NCBI GenBank assembly: GCA_947589105.1
Contig: CANQBL010000003.1
Location: 1-64,000, forward strand
Length of the DNA: 64,000 bases
Source: an uncultured Bacilli bacterium
Lineage (GTDB): Bacteria > Bacillota_I > Bacilli_A > RF39 > UBA660
Direction of reading: 5' to 3'
In this document: positions 18,666 through 28,845 of the stretch, in pieces
How the letters are laid out: each line of letters starts with the position of its first letter
Numbering within the stretch: the first letter of the stretch is position 1
Position numbers and translations under genes: made by a program
Notes under the pieces: generated by a model
The model's database searches: none
What the model was told of the DNA's origin: nothing
The model's input: the letters and a program-made list of their open reading frames with translations, nothing else

Positions 18666-19934
18666 TCATTCTTTAAACTCGAATATCATATCCATTATTT
18701 GTACCTTATCCCCATATTTAGCTCCCATTTCAAGAAGTTTTTCATCAATGCCCATTTGTCTTAATTTTCTAGCAAAACGAACAGCACCCTCATCAGTAAA
18801 CTTTGTCATCTTAAATAATTTTTCTATTTCTTTACCCTTAACCACATATATATCATTTTCCCTTGTTATGGTAAATGGTTGCTCCTTTTTGAATTTATAT
18901 AATACGTGAGATTCAAAAGCTTCCTCCTCAAATAAAGGTTTTTCTTCTTGCTTATCAAGCTCGTCAGCAATTGCAACTAAAGCCTTTTTTAAACCACTAC
19001 CATTAATAGCACTAGTTTCATACACTGGTAAATCATACTTTTGTTTAAATCTTTTTAAATTTTCTTCTGCGCCTTCTAAATCCATTTTGTTTGCAATAAT
19101 AATTTGAGGTTTTTTAATTAATTTTTCATCAAAATCCCTAAGTTCTTTATTAATTACTTCATAATCTTCAATCGGATTTCTTCCTTCATAACCTGACATA
19201 TCAATTATGTGCGCAATAACCTTAGTTCTTTGAATGTGTTTTAAAAATTTATCTCCAAGCCCCTCACCTAGTGAAGCACCCTTTATTAATCCCGGTAAAT
19301 CTGCTGCTACAAAAGTTCTTCCATCAATTACTTTTACAACTCCTAAATTAGGATTAAGAGTAGTAAAATGATATGCTGCTATCTTAGGTTTAGAAGCAGA
19401 AATTTTAGATAGTATGGTTGATTTACCAACCGATGGCATACCTACAAAACCAACGTCCGCAAGTAACCTAAGTTCTACCTTTAAAGTTTTTTCCTCTCCA
19501 GGTTCCCCATGCTCAGAAAAATTAGGAGCTGGATTACTAGCGGTTGCAAAAGCGGTATTACCTCTTCCACCACGACCTCCTTGAGCAACTATTACTTCAT
19601 CATCTTTTTTAGTTAAATCAGCAATTATAAGACCGGTATCAACATCTTTTATAGTTGTACCAACCGGAACTTTAATAACAACATCTTTTGCACTTCGTCC
19701 ATTTTTATTTTTGCCTTCACCATTAGCACCCTTAGGTGCTTTAATTAACTTATTATATCTTAAATCAAGCAAAGTTCTAAGTCCTAAATCAGTTTTAAAG
19801 ATAATACTAGCTCCGCGTCCTCCGTTACCCCCAAAAGGTCCCCCATCTGGGATAAACTTTTCCCTTCTAAAAGCAGTACATCCGTCACCACCTTTACCAG
19901 CTTCAACTTTAATTACTACTTCATCAACAAACAT
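18666..19934 (-). CDS. obg: Obg family GTPase (start at internal ATG 19934)
   Basis: MFVDEVVIKVEAGKGGDGCTAFRREKF; GMPSVGKSTIL; NKMD; C-terminal Obg domain. Confidence 0.97.
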   Translation of the reverse strand: MFVDEVVIKVEAGKGGDGCTAFRREKFIPDGGPFGGNGGRGASIIFKTDLGLRTLLDLRYNKLIKAPKGANGEGKNKNGRSAKDVVIKVPVGTTIKDVDTGLIIADLTKKDDEVIVAQGGRGGRGNTAFATASNPAPNFSEHGEPGEEKTLKVELRLLADVGFVGMPSVGKSTILSKISASKPKIAAYHFTTLNPNLGVVKVIDGRTFVAADLPGLIKGASLGEGLGDKFLKHIQRTKVIAHIIDMSGYEGRNPIEDYEVINKELRDFDEKLIKKPQIIIANKMDLEGAEENLKRFKQKYDLPVYETSAINGSGLKKALVAIADELDKQEEKPLFEEEAFESHVLYKFKKEQPFTITRENDIYVVKGKEIEKLFKMTKFTDEGAVRFARKLRQMGIDEKLLEMGAKYGDKVQIMDMIFEFKE

Positions 19935-20143
19935 ATAAAGCACCTCTTTTCTTAAATAGTATACCATGCTATATTAAAATCAAACAAGAAAAAATAAATA
20001 TTAATTAATATTATATAAAGTTAATTTATATTGATTAACTACATCTAGTTAAATTATTATAATAATTAAAAAAATCGCTAATTTTTGATGAGAACCATAA
20101 ATAGTAAACATCATTATTACGATTTTTTAAATTTTGATAATTA

Positions 20144-20866
20144 CTAATTTGTTTTTTGAGTAAAGTTAAATTTAAATTGGTTTTCACGTTTAATCAAGAA
20201 TGATCCATCTTTATTTGTTTGTTTCCAATTTGAATCAAAATCCAACTTAAATAAAACATAAAGACTAGTACCTGGCTTTAAAATAGTATGGTAATCTTCA
20301 GTTAAAAATTCTGATGCCCCCTCATCTTCAATATTAATTATTGCCCCATCACTTGTTTCAAATGCAAAAGCATCGCTCATTTCAATAAAAGGACCATAAA
20401 AATCCCTTTCATAATCAGAATCATCAACACATTCACTTTCTTCTATAGTTCCATTAGCCTCTTTTGTAAAACCTACTTGTGAAAAATCATAACCATCTAT
20501 ACATAGTTTATTTGTTATAGGCTCCATGGCATTAACTAAATCAACCTCTGCATCAATTGAACCGGTATTTTTAATTTTTACAGTAAAATATCTTGCTGCT
20601 CCTGGATATTTTAAATCCGTTTTTAAACTTATGGTAGTTCCTGTTACGGTACACGAATCGTTTTCATAACCTTTTTCCTCTGATGAATAATTTGCACTTA
20701 TTCCTTCTTTAATACCTGTTTGACATTCTGCGGTTAAAGAAAAATCACCTTTTGCCTTTGCAGTTCCGCTTATTGTTACGTTCTCTGAAAATATTGCATA
20801 TCCTACTGTTAGCACTAATATAAATGCTATTACGCTAATTATTATTTTATTTTTTTTACTTCTCAT
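20144..20866 (-). CDS. SipW-dependent-type signal peptide-containing secreted protein
   Basis: MRSKKNKIIISVIAFILVLTVGYAIFSENVTISGTAKAKG; paralog of 348..971. Confidence 0.7.
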   Translation of the reverse strand: MRSKKNKIIISVIAFILVLTVGYAIFSENVTISGTAKAKGDFSLTAECQTGIKEGISANYSSEEKGYENDSCTVTGTTISLKTDLKYPGAARYFTVKIKNTGSIDAEVDLVNAMEPITNKLCIDGYDFSQVGFTKEANGTIEESECVDDSDYERDFYGPFIEMSDAFAFETSDGAIINIEDEGASEFLTEDYHTILKPGTSLYVLFKLDFDSNWKQTNKDGSFLIKRENQFKFNFTQKTN

Positions 20867-20990
20867 TTTTTTCTCCTTACTACTATTATTTACAAATTTA
20901 TGATATCATATACAAAATACTTAGTCAATTTTTAAATTTTAAATTGTAAACAAAAAACTATATATGTTTTTACATATATAGATATTTTTA

Positions 20991-21629
20991 TTAACCCTTA
21001 AAAGAAGCTTCAAAGTAATATATTTTACGATGTTCCTTAAAGTACTGTTTTTCAAAATCAGTTAAAACATTTTCTATATTTCTTTCATCATTATGTAAAT
21101 CTAAACTTACTTTATCAAACACGTACCAGTAAGCACTTAAACTTTCAAGTGCTGATGCAAATAATATTTTGTTATCGGTTTTTAATATTATGTGCTTATT
21201 TTTCTTAAAAATTCTATCATACAATTTTAAATAACTTTCATTAGTAAACCTTTTTTTCTCATCTTGTTTTTTTGGCCAAGGTTCAGAAAAGGTTAAATAT
21301 ATAGTATCAATTTCTTTTCCAAAGAAATTTACTATGTCCTTTGCATCTGCGCATATCATTTTAAGATTATTTATTTTTTGATTTTTAATGTTATTTATAG
21401 CTGTTGCAGTTTGAGATTTATCTAATTCTAAACCAATATAATTAACGTTGGGATGTTTTTTAGCCATTTCTATTATAAAGCTTCCTCTTCCCATTCCAAG
21501 TTCTAAGCATATTGGATTATTATTTCCAAATAAAATTGACCATTTTCCTTTATTATCCTGTGGATTTTTAATAAGGTAATTGCTATTATTAATAATTTTA
21601 TTAGCATCTTTAACCACGTTATAACGCAT
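20991..21629 (-). CDS. trmB: tRNA (guanine-N7-)-methyltransferase
   Basis: LELGMGRGSFI, NYIGLELDKSQTA, LTFSEPWPKKQDEKKRFT. Confidence 0.95.
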   Translation of the reverse strand: MRYNVVKDANKIINNSNYLIKNPQDNKGKWSILFGNNNPICLELGMGRGSFIIEMAKKHPNVNYIGLELDKSQTATAINNIKNQKINNLKMICADAKDIVNFFGKEIDTIYLTFSEPWPKKQDEKKRFTNESYLKLYDRIFKKNKHIILKTDNKILFASALESLSAYWYVFDKVSLDLHNDERNIENVLTDFEKQYFKEHRKIYYFEASFKG

Positions 21630-21690
21630 AATATCACCTCGTATAAAATTTTACCATAAACTAATAAAAAATACCAACCATAAGGTGGTA

Positions 21691-21972
21691 TTATTTTGTT
21701 TCATATACACTGACTTGCTTTTTATCCTTACCTAGACGTTCAAATCTAACGTACCCTGTTATCTTAGCAAATAACGTATGATCTTTTCCCATACCAACGT
21801 TTATTCCAGGATAAATTTTAGTTCCTCTTTGCCTATAGATAATTGAACCAGCACTAATTAATTCTCCATCAGCAGCTTTAGCTCCTAATCTTCTACCTTC
21901 ACTATCACGACCATTATGAGTCGAACCTTGAGCTTTAACGTGTGCAAATAATTGAATGTTTAACTTAAGCAT
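21691..21972 (-). CDS. rpmA: 50S ribosomal protein L27 with cleavable N-terminal extension
   Basis: [46 protein letters not shown] before ATG 21972. Confidence 0.97.
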   Translation of the reverse strand: MLKLNIQLFAHVKAQGSTHNGRDSEGRRLGAKAADGELISAGSIIYRQRGTKIYPGINVGMGKDHTLFAKITGYVRFERLGKDKKQVSVYETK

Positions 21973-21991
21973 TAAAAGCACCTCCTCTATT

Positions 21992-22294
21992 CTATATAAT
22001 TTTAACGTTTTTTTCATATTCATTTGAGAGTTCTTTTAACATGTCCAACATGTTTTGTAAAATCTCGTTAACGGTTTTATCTTCCTTTAACACCTTTAAT
22101 TGTATTAATCCTTCCTTTTCAATAACATCAACACTTTTTTTATTTATCCTTAAAATAAGATTAACACTAGTTATAACAATGGAAGAAACCGAAGCACAAA
22201 CTATATCTTTTCCATACTCTTCATAACCGGCATGTCCAGTTACTTTTACTTCTTTTACTAAATTACCATCACGGTCTACTTTTACTTTTATCAC
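21992..22294 (-). CDS. prp: ribosomal-processing cysteine protease Prp
   Basis: [19 protein letters not shown] catalytic His/Cys; between rplU and rpmA. Confidence 0.93.
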   Translation of the reverse strand: MIKVKVDRDGNLVKEVKVTGHAGYEEYGKDIVCASVSSIVITSVNLILRINKKSVDVIEKEGLIQLKVLKEDKTVNEILQNMLDMLKELSNEYEKNVKII

Positions 22295-22311
22295 ACTAAT
22301 CACCAACGCAA

Positions 22312-22611
22312 TTACGCATTAATTTTAGTTATAACAAGTTTAGTATAAGGTTGACGGTGACCTTGCTTTTTATGAGAACTTTTCTTTTGTAAATATTTAA
22401 AAATAACAATTTTCTTATTTTTACCATGTTTTTCAACTTTGGCTTCAACGGTAGCATTTGTTACGTATGGAGTACCAATTTTATCGCCAGCCATAATTAC
22501 TTTATCAAAAGTATATGTTTTTCCAGCTTCTACGTCTAATTTTTCAACGTAAATTATAGAGCCTTCTTCAACACGGTATTGTTTACCACCAGTTTCTATA
22601 ACTGCTTTCAT
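22312..22611 (-). CDS. rplU: 50S ribosomal protein L21
   Basis: [25 protein letters not shown]...[14 protein letters not shown]. Confidence 0.97.
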   Translation of the reverse strand: MKAVIETGGKQYRVEEGSIIYVEKLDVEAGKTYTFDKVIMAGDKIGTPYVTNATVEAKVEKHGKNKKIVIFKYLQKKSSHKKQGHRQPYTKLVITKINA

Positions 22612-22745
22612 TAATTATTCCTCCTTCTTATATAATAGACTCACCATTAAGGTACATAAATTATGTTTTACTAAAACCTTTTCTGTGTGGTTGAAGAACA
22701 AGAAGTTCATTCAAACGAATTAATTTTATCATACATACATAAATT
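22612..22745 (-). promoter_or_regulatory. rplU promoter and putative L21 leader RNA
   Basis: TTGACT-N17-TAAAAT overlapping the spoIVFB stop; GAAC-UUCUU-GUUC hairpin in about 110-nt leader. Confidence 0.45.
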
Positions 22746-23547
22746 AGTCAAACACTTTTGATAGTATTTCCTTTTCTTTATAACGTTTTTCCCCTATTAT
22801 AAACTCGCTTACCTGCTGTCTTTTTAATTTTTCTAAATTATAACCCTTTATAACATTTATTTTTTTATATTTATTTGGATAAGCATATCTTTCAAACAAA
22901 AACCTATTAAACAAATAAGATATATCTTTATAAAAAATAATAATCTTTTTAATTAAAAACAAAAAAATCATTATGTAACTACACTCTATTTTAACACTTA
23001 AAAAAATCATATTAAATAATACCAAAATAATAGTTAAAGTTGATATAAAAAAAGTTATTTTAAGGGATTTTTTAAAAGTGAAAAACAAATTTAATATAAC
23101 ATTTATAATCTTTGACCCATCAAGTGGTATAATTGGAAGTATGTTAAATAAAAAAATAGAATAATCATATTTTTGAATAAGATACATTAACTTAATATCT
23201 AGTATATTATTTTTATAAAAGAAAAAAGCTAATAGATAAAAAAGTATTTGAAATAAAAAACCTGATATTGCTATTAAAAATTCCTCGTTAAATGGTTTAT
23301 CTATCTTTTCTTCATAAGTAATAAAACCACCACAAATTCCAAAACTTACTTTTTTTATTTTCCAATTATATAATAATGAAGTTATTATGTGTCCTATTTC
23401 ATGAATAAAAATAATTGTAAAAAAAATTAAAACATCCCTAAATAAGCCCGATAAAAAAGATAAGAAAAAAACTATTAATAACTCAGGTTTTATCTCTATT
23501 TTTTTACAAATACTCCTCATAAGATAAATACTTATCATCCTTTTCAA
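22744..23547 (-). CDS. spoIVFB: SpoIVFB-like site-2 (M50) metalloprotease
   Basis: FIHEIGHIITSLLYNW, NILPIIPLDGSKI; just upstream of rplU as in B. subtilis. Confidence 0.85.
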   Translation of the reverse strand: MKRMISIYLMRSICKKIEIKPELLIVFFLSFLSGLFRDVLIFFTIIFIHEIGHIITSLLYNWKIKKVSFGICGGFITYEEKIDKPFNEEFLIAISGFLFQILFYLLAFFFYKNNILDIKLMYLIQKYDYSIFLFNILPIIPLDGSKIINVILNLFFTFKKSLKITFFISTLTIILVLFNMIFLSVKIECSYIMIFLFLIKKIIIFYKDISYLFNRFLFERYAYPNKYKKINVIKGYNLEKLKRQQVSEFIIGEKRYKEKEILSKVFD

Positions 23548-24106
23548 ATATTAAATATAACTTTTTATTAGCAGTACCTAATATTTCACCTTTTGAAACA
23601 TAATCATATAATTTTACGTTAATATTATCTAAACAACCATAAGTAATATTAAGTCCATTTTTATCTTGAATTGTTATCATCGTTTTATAAGAAGATTTTT
23701 CATCTACTTTAATAACTATACCACTTTTAATTGCAGGAGTAAGATAGCTACTTAAAACAGTTAGCATATAACCATCTTTTTCTTTTTTTATATTCTCATA
23801 AGCTATTTTTTCTTCAGATACAAGTTTAGTATTATCTTTTACCGTATTTTTAAACGGAATAACATCTCCTAAATACTCTTTATAAACATTATATATCTTA
23901 GCAAATGAAAGTGAATTATTATATACTAATTTTTTATATTTTTCTTTATTTATATCACTTTGTTTAATATATATAAGAGAAGCTAAAAAAAGAATTATAA
24001 CAATTAGTATTTTAATTAAAGTTGAAAATATAAACCTGTGTAAATAAGATTCTTTTTCTTCTTTTTTTACAGCATTTTTTTTATTAAAAGATTCTGGAGT
24101 TATCAT
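23504..24106 (-). CDS. spoIVFA: SpoIVFA-like protein (degenerate M23/LytM domain)
   Basis: TM segment plus SGIVIKVDEKSSYKTMITIQDKNGLNITYGCLDNINVKLYDYVSKGEILG; overlaps spoIVFB. Confidence 0.75.
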   Translation of the reverse strand: MITPESFNKKNAVKKEEKESYLHRFIFSTLIKILIVIILFLASLIYIKQSDINKEKYKKLVYNNSLSFAKIYNVYKEYLGDVIPFKNTVKDNTKLVSEEKIAYENIKKEKDGYMLTVLSSYLTPAIKSGIVIKVDEKSSYKTMITIQDKNGLNITYGCLDNINVKLYDYVSKGEILGTANKKLYLIFEKDDKYLSYEEYL

Positions 24107-24126
24107 ATATAAGTCACCTTACTTCA

Positions 24127-24609
24127 TTAATATGAACGTTTTTTAAATCTATTCTTAAATATACAATTAATGACAAAATATATTAAATAACTAATTAAAA
24201 AGAAAATGATGTTAATAAATAAACCATCATATAATATATGAATAAAGTTAATTATACTATAAGATTTATATAAAAAGGTAAACAAAAACAAAATTAAAGC
24301 ATAAATTAGAATAAATGATAAATAATAAAAAAACGTTTTTATAAAATTACTTTTTTTAGGTATCAAATTAGATAACCAAGCTAAAAAAAGATAGATAAAA
24401 CCATGTAAAAAGATGGTATTAGTATATAATAAATCATATATAATGCCAAAAATAAAACAAGTTATATAAAAATAATTGTCGTTTTTACTGTTAATACCTC
24501 CTATTAAAATTATACATATAACAAAAAAAGGTGTAATACATCTTAAAAGATTTGGAATAATACCTTCTAACAAAACTGAAATTAGTAATAAAATAATCGT
24601 GACTATCAT
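24127..24609 (-). CDS. mreD: rod shape-determining protein MreD-like
   Basis: multi-TM protein directly downstream of mreC. Confidence 0.75.
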   Translation of the reverse strand: MIVTIILLLISVLLEGIIPNLLRCITPFFVICIILIGGINSKNDNYFYITCFIFGIIYDLLYTNTIFLHGFIYLFLAWLSNLIPKKSNFIKTFFYYLSFILIYALILFLFTFLYKSYSIINFIHILYDGLFINIIFFLISYLIYFVINCIFKNRFKKRSY

Positions 24610-25388
24610 TTTTGCTCCTTTACTATTATAGCAAGCATTAGATCATCAAAATTAACACTTGATTCAACCCACAAAGTTTTATTAAGACCGTAATTACTTA
24701 TTTCTTCTTTTGCCACTAAACCTACATATATTCCTTTATAAGAGTAATTATCATATCCTGATAAAACAACCCTATCACCTGCTAATATATTATTTTTACT
24801 CATAACATCGGTTATTTTAAATAAACCAGTTTTACTATCGTAATCACTTAGTACACCTGATATGTTACCATCACTTGTTTCAATTGTAACAGATAACATA
24901 TTATTTGAAGATACACCAGTAATTAAATCTACTTCACTTACTTTTTTAGAAACCTTACTTATAAACCCAATTAACCCTTCATTAGATATAACAGCAAAAT
25001 CTTTTTTAATTCCAGCATCATAACCCTTTGAAATTTCTATTTTATCAAACCAGTTTTTCTTTGTATGATTAACAACTTCTGCCACTTCATATTCATTTTT
25101 TAATTGACTTAATCCTAAAGTTTTTCTTAGTTCCTCATTTTCTTTTTCAAGATAAGCCATTTTAGAAGATAATACGTTAGCAGATAATTCATTTACTGAA
25201 TAACTATTAGAAACCAAATATGAATTAATAACACTTGATATATTTTTAAAACCCTTTTCAATTAAAAAATAATTTCTGTTTACTAAAGTTAAACAACTAC
25301 AAATAAAAAATAAAAATAGTGATAAAACCGTGAATAAAAGAGCATTTTTCTTAGTTTTTTTGTTATTAAAATTTATCTTCTTTTTCAT
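24606..25388 (-). CDS. mreC: rod shape-determining protein MreC
   Basis: coiled coil, DKIEISKGYDAGIKKDFAVISNEGLIGFISKV. Confidence 0.9.
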   Translation of the reverse strand: MKKKINFNNKKTKKNALLFTVLSLFLFFICSCLTLVNRNYFLIEKGFKNISSVINSYLVSNSYSVNELSANVLSSKMAYLEKENEELRKTLGLSQLKNEYEVAEVVNHTKKNWFDKIEISKGYDAGIKKDFAVISNEGLIGFISKVSKKVSEVDLITGVSSNNMLSVTIETSDGNISGVLSDYDSKTGLFKITDVMSKNNILAGDRVVLSGYDNYSYKGIYVGLVAKEEISNYGLNKTLWVESSVNFDDLMLAIIVKEQK

Positions 25389-25390
25389 AT

Positions 25391-26089
25391 TTAATTCCTT
25401 TCTAAAGCATCGTTTTCATAAAAACTATAATAATTATCACTACCAATTATTATATGATCTATAACAAAAATTCCTTGTAATTTACCTATTTTAACTAAAC
25501 AATCAGTAACGTTTATATCTTCACTTGAAGGAATAATACTTCCTGATGGATGATTATGAACACATATAATATAAGCCGCTGATGATAAATAAGCCCATTT
25601 AAATATTTCTCTAGGATGAATAAGACTTTTGTTTAAAGTACCTTTAAATAAAAGTTTTTTATCAATTAAATGTTTGTTTTGATCCAAATATAAACAAAAA
25701 AAATACTCTTGATTAAGTCCTAACATTTCTGATCTAAAATGTTTATATATTTTTTGAGCACTATTAAACCTTAATTTATTTTCTAATGGAACCGCATCAT
25801 AAACCCTACGACCTAACTCTAAAGCCGCCATGAATTCAACTGCTTTTACCGCACCAATTCCATTAATTTTTATTAAATTACTTAACGTTATATTTTTTAA
25901 TTCAGGTACACTTTTTACCAATTTTAATACTTGAGATGCTAAATATTTCGATGAATAATCCCTAGTTCCCGTTTTCATTATTATCGCTATTAAATCTTCA
26001 GTTGATAGACTTTTAGCACCATATTTAACTAACCTTTCCCTGGGTCTTTCACTTACCGGAATTTCCCTTATTAATACGTTACTCATCAT
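25391..26089 (-). CDS. radC: RadC/JAB domain DNA repair protein
   Basis: RPRERLVKYGAKSLSTEDLIAIIM; HNHPSGSIIPSSEDINVTD. Confidence 0.95.
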   Translation of the reverse strand: MMSNVLIREIPVSERPRERLVKYGAKSLSTEDLIAIIMKTGTRDYSSKYLASQVLKLVKSVPELKNITLSNLIKINGIGAVKAVEFMAALELGRRVYDAVPLENKLRFNSAQKIYKHFRSEMLGLNQEYFFCLYLDQNKHLIDKKLLFKGTLNKSLIHPREIFKWAYLSSAAYIICVHNHPSGSIIPSSEDINVTDCLVKIGKLQGIFVIDHIIIGSDNYYSFYENDALERN

Positions 26090-26537
26090 TTACAACCGTC
26101 TTCTCATAACAAGATAGTATTTGATTTTCTATTATTAAAAGGGATTTTTCATCATTGGTAGCCTCAAGTAATTTTTCATATTCATTAAGATTTTGAATAA
26201 ATTCATCATTATTTATAGTTACTTTTTCAAGAGTTAAATTAACGTTTTTATTATTATATATATCTTTTATTTTATTAGCATTTTTCTTTGTCGTTGCAGC
26301 CCCTACATAAGCTGTTACTTGATTATTTTCTTCAATATATACATATCTATCAACACTTGTTACATCATTATACATATCATCTAAATTAGCATATGTACCA
26401 TACTTTAACATATAAATATTATCATTTAGATTAATAACGGGTTGAACCTGTAAATTTTCATACCTATCAAATGTTAACTTACCCAAAATAATACCTGCTC
26501 CTAAAGCAAAAAAAATCCAAAAAAGCATGTTTTTCAT
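26079..26537 (-). CDS. hypothetical membrane-anchored protein, SPOR-like C-terminus
   Basis: N-terminal TM; periplasm-type region with YVGAATTKKNANKIKDIYNNK. Confidence 0.5.
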   Translation of the reverse strand: MKNMLFWIFFALGAGIILGKLTFDRYENLQVQPVINLNDNIYMLKYGTYANLDDMYNDVTSVDRYVYIEENNQVTAYVGAATTKKNANKIKDIYNNKNVNLTLEKVTINNDEFIQNLNEYEKLLEATNDEKSLLIIENQILSCYEKTVVNDE

Positions 26538-26611
26538 AACAATCACCAATTACATAATAAGCTAATATATTTAAAATTATTGTCGAAAAAAAAGAGGTTT
26601 AGTTATTTTTA

Positions 26612-27295
26612 CTAAAACCTCTTTTCAATTTTTGAATTATCAATTAATGCTAAATATTTTTCGTATTGTTCTTTTATTTTTAAAGAAACCGAATCATTAG
26701 ATGATAAAATTTTATCCTTGTTGTTTTCCCACCAAAAATTCATTATTGCACCAGTTAAAAAACGTACACAACCATTTTCATCAAATTTTTGAACATCTGC
26801 GTGTAAAAATTCCATTTTTAATTTTTGAAAATCCAAATAATTATTATATTGTTTTTTTATTTGTTCATCTATTACGTTATCTGATGATAATATAATATTT
26901 ATATTACTATAAAACCACTCACTAACAAACATACCATCAGGAAAAGTAAGACCACTATTATAATTAAACTTATCCAAATTATTCATAACATAAAACATAT
27001 GCTTATACTTAATGAAAGCATTTTTCTTTTTTAATTCTTCCATTTTCTTTTTTTTCTCATACTGTTTTGAAATTTCTATACATATTGGGTTTTTAGATCG
27101 TAATATTTTATCCATATTTTTACCAAACCAGTATCCCATAGAAATTCCGTTTTTAAAAAATAAATTACTTCTAGAATTAAATTTATTTAAATCCGGACAA
27201 GCCAAAAACTCTTTAATAAGTAAATTATTAAATAAATTTATTGACACGGAATTATTTTTATAACTTTCATTAACTTTACAATTATTGTTATCCAT
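26612..27295 (-). CDS. hypothetical protein with three about 70-aa degenerate repeats (helicase-associated-domain-like)
   Basis: three copies of [LV].KF...F..G..M..W....N.D.IL.S......I..QY.KY. Confidence 0.6.
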   Translation of the reverse strand: MDNNNCKVNESYKNNSVSINLFNNLLIKEFLACPDLNKFNSRSNLFFKNGISMGYWFGKNMDKILRSKNPICIEISKQYEKKKKMEELKKKNAFIKYKHMFYVMNNLDKFNYNSGLTFPDGMFVSEWFYSNINIILSSDNVIDEQIKKQYNNYLDFQKLKMEFLHADVQKFDENGCVRFLTGAIMNFWWENNKDKILSSNDSVSLKIKEQYEKYLALIDNSKIEKRF

Positions 27296-27320
27296 TTAAT
27301 ACACTTCTTTTCATTCTTTA

Positions 27321-28331
27321 TTATATAATATTATTTCGTTCATATACTTTAACGTTTTCTTTTACGTAAACATTTACCAAAGCTTCTTTAGTTATCTTTA
27401 CAAAACAAAGTCCACTTATAACCACATCTTTTTTATCCTTTAGATTAAAACTATTACATTTTAAGTTTCTTAAGTAACCATTAGTATCAAGGTTTATTCT
27501 TCTTACTTTTATTTCATTTGATAAATAAATGGTAAAACTATTTTTTGAATTACCTAAATAATCTATTCTAGCATAATCACCAATAATAATAGATTGTTTT
27601 GGCTTCATTTGATAAGTTCTAGGTTTTATTTCACTTTTAGCAGAAACTTGTTTTACCACATTTGGTTTTTCATTATATAAAAAATTATCATTACTTACAA
27701 TACCAGGGGTATCAATTAGTATAAGATTATCTTCTAACTTAACTTTAATAACATCAAGGGTTGTGGCAGGTAATGAACTGGTTGTTATAAAATTAGAATC
27801 ATTATTAGTACATTTAATAAGAGCATTTATTAAAGTACTTTTACCAGCATTAGTATTACCTACTAAATAAACATTTTTACTTTTTTGATATTTTTTAATA
27901 CTATCCAAAAGAAAATCTATATTGTAATTTTTTTTACTACTTACAAAAATTATATCCTTAATATTTAACTTATAATTTTTTCTTATGTAATTAGTTAATT
28001 TACTAGTTTTTACTGATTTGGGTAATAAATCTATTTTGGTTAAAACTAAAATAACAGTACCCTGAAAATTATTAAGTTCATTTATACTACTATCTAGATT
28101 TAATATATCACACAAAAATAATACAAGATCTTTTTTTCGTTTTATTTCATTAAATAATACTTTATAATCATTAGTATCCTTATCAATTACTTGATAATCC
28201 CCATAGTTTTTAATTCTAAAACATCTTTTACAAACTTCTGCAACATCATAAATTTCTTCATTTACATAACCTGGCCTTTTAGGATCCTTAATTTGTAGTA
28301 ATGCACCACACCCGCTACATTTTTTAATCAT
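27321..28331 (-). CDS. yqeH: ribosome biogenesis GTPase YqeH
   Basis: CxGC...CKRCF zinc motif; circularly permuted GTPase motifs (LTKIDLLPKS, GNTNAGKSTLINALI, DTPGI). Confidence 0.93.
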   Translation of the reverse strand: MIKKCSGCGALLQIKDPKRPGYVNEEIYDVAEVCKRCFRIKNYGDYQVIDKDTNDYKVLFNEIKRKKDLVLFLCDILNLDSSINELNNFQGTVILVLTKIDLLPKSVKTSKLTNYIRKNYKLNIKDIIFVSSKKNYNIDFLLDSIKKYQKSKNVYLVGNTNAGKSTLINALIKCTNNDSNFITTSSLPATTLDVIKVKLEDNLILIDTPGIVSNDNFLYNEKPNVVKQVSAKSEIKPRTYQMKPKQSIIIGDYARIDYLGNSKNSFTIYLSNEIKVRRINLDTNGYLRNLKCNSFNLKDKKDVVISGLCFVKITKEALVNVYVKENVKVYERNNII

Positions 28332-28845
28332 AATAACGTCCTTTTATTAAATAATTCTTTTGTTCAAAAATATTAAATATCTTTTTTTCTATTTGTCTAT
28401 TAAGAAAAGTTTCTCTTTCATCAATTTTACTTATTGGATTTACTAAAATAGTTGTTATTCCCATTTTATTACCACCTTGGATATCTGTTAATAACTGATC
28501 TCCAATTGAAGCCACTTCTTCTTTTTTTAAATTATATTTCTTTAATATATACCTATACTTATATTTAAAAGGTTTTAAGGAAATACATGCTATATCAACA
28601 TCATAATAATTACCAAATTTTGATACTCTCGAAGGAAAATTATTAGAAAATAAAATTATTTTAAAATCTTTTTTTAACTTGTCAAATAATTCTTTAGTTT
28701 CCTCGTAAAAAATTTCCTCTTTAGCAGGAGAAATAGTATTATCTAGATCATATAAAAGACATTTAATTCCCATTTTTTTTAATTTTTTATAATTAATAGT
28801 AAATATACTTTCCTTATATATATCAGGTAAAAATCTTTTTATCAT
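28324..28845 (-). CDS. yqeG: YqeG family HAD-IIIA phosphatase
   Basis: LLYDLDNTISPA, KIILFSNNFPSRV, SIGDQLLTDIQGGNKMGITTILV. Confidence 0.93.
   Translation of the reverse strand: MIKRFLPDIYKESIFTINYKKLKKMGIKCLLYDLDNTISPAKEEIFYEETKELFDKLKKDFKIILFSNNFPSRVSKFGNYYDVDIACISLKPFKYKYRYILKKYNLKKEEVASIGDQLLTDIQGGNKMGITTILVNPISKIDERETFLNRQIEKKIFNIFEQKNYLIKGRYYD

Noticed and set aside
19711-19938. + strand ORF of 75 aa
   Set aside because: Pro-rich shadow of Gly-rich Obg N-terminal domain.
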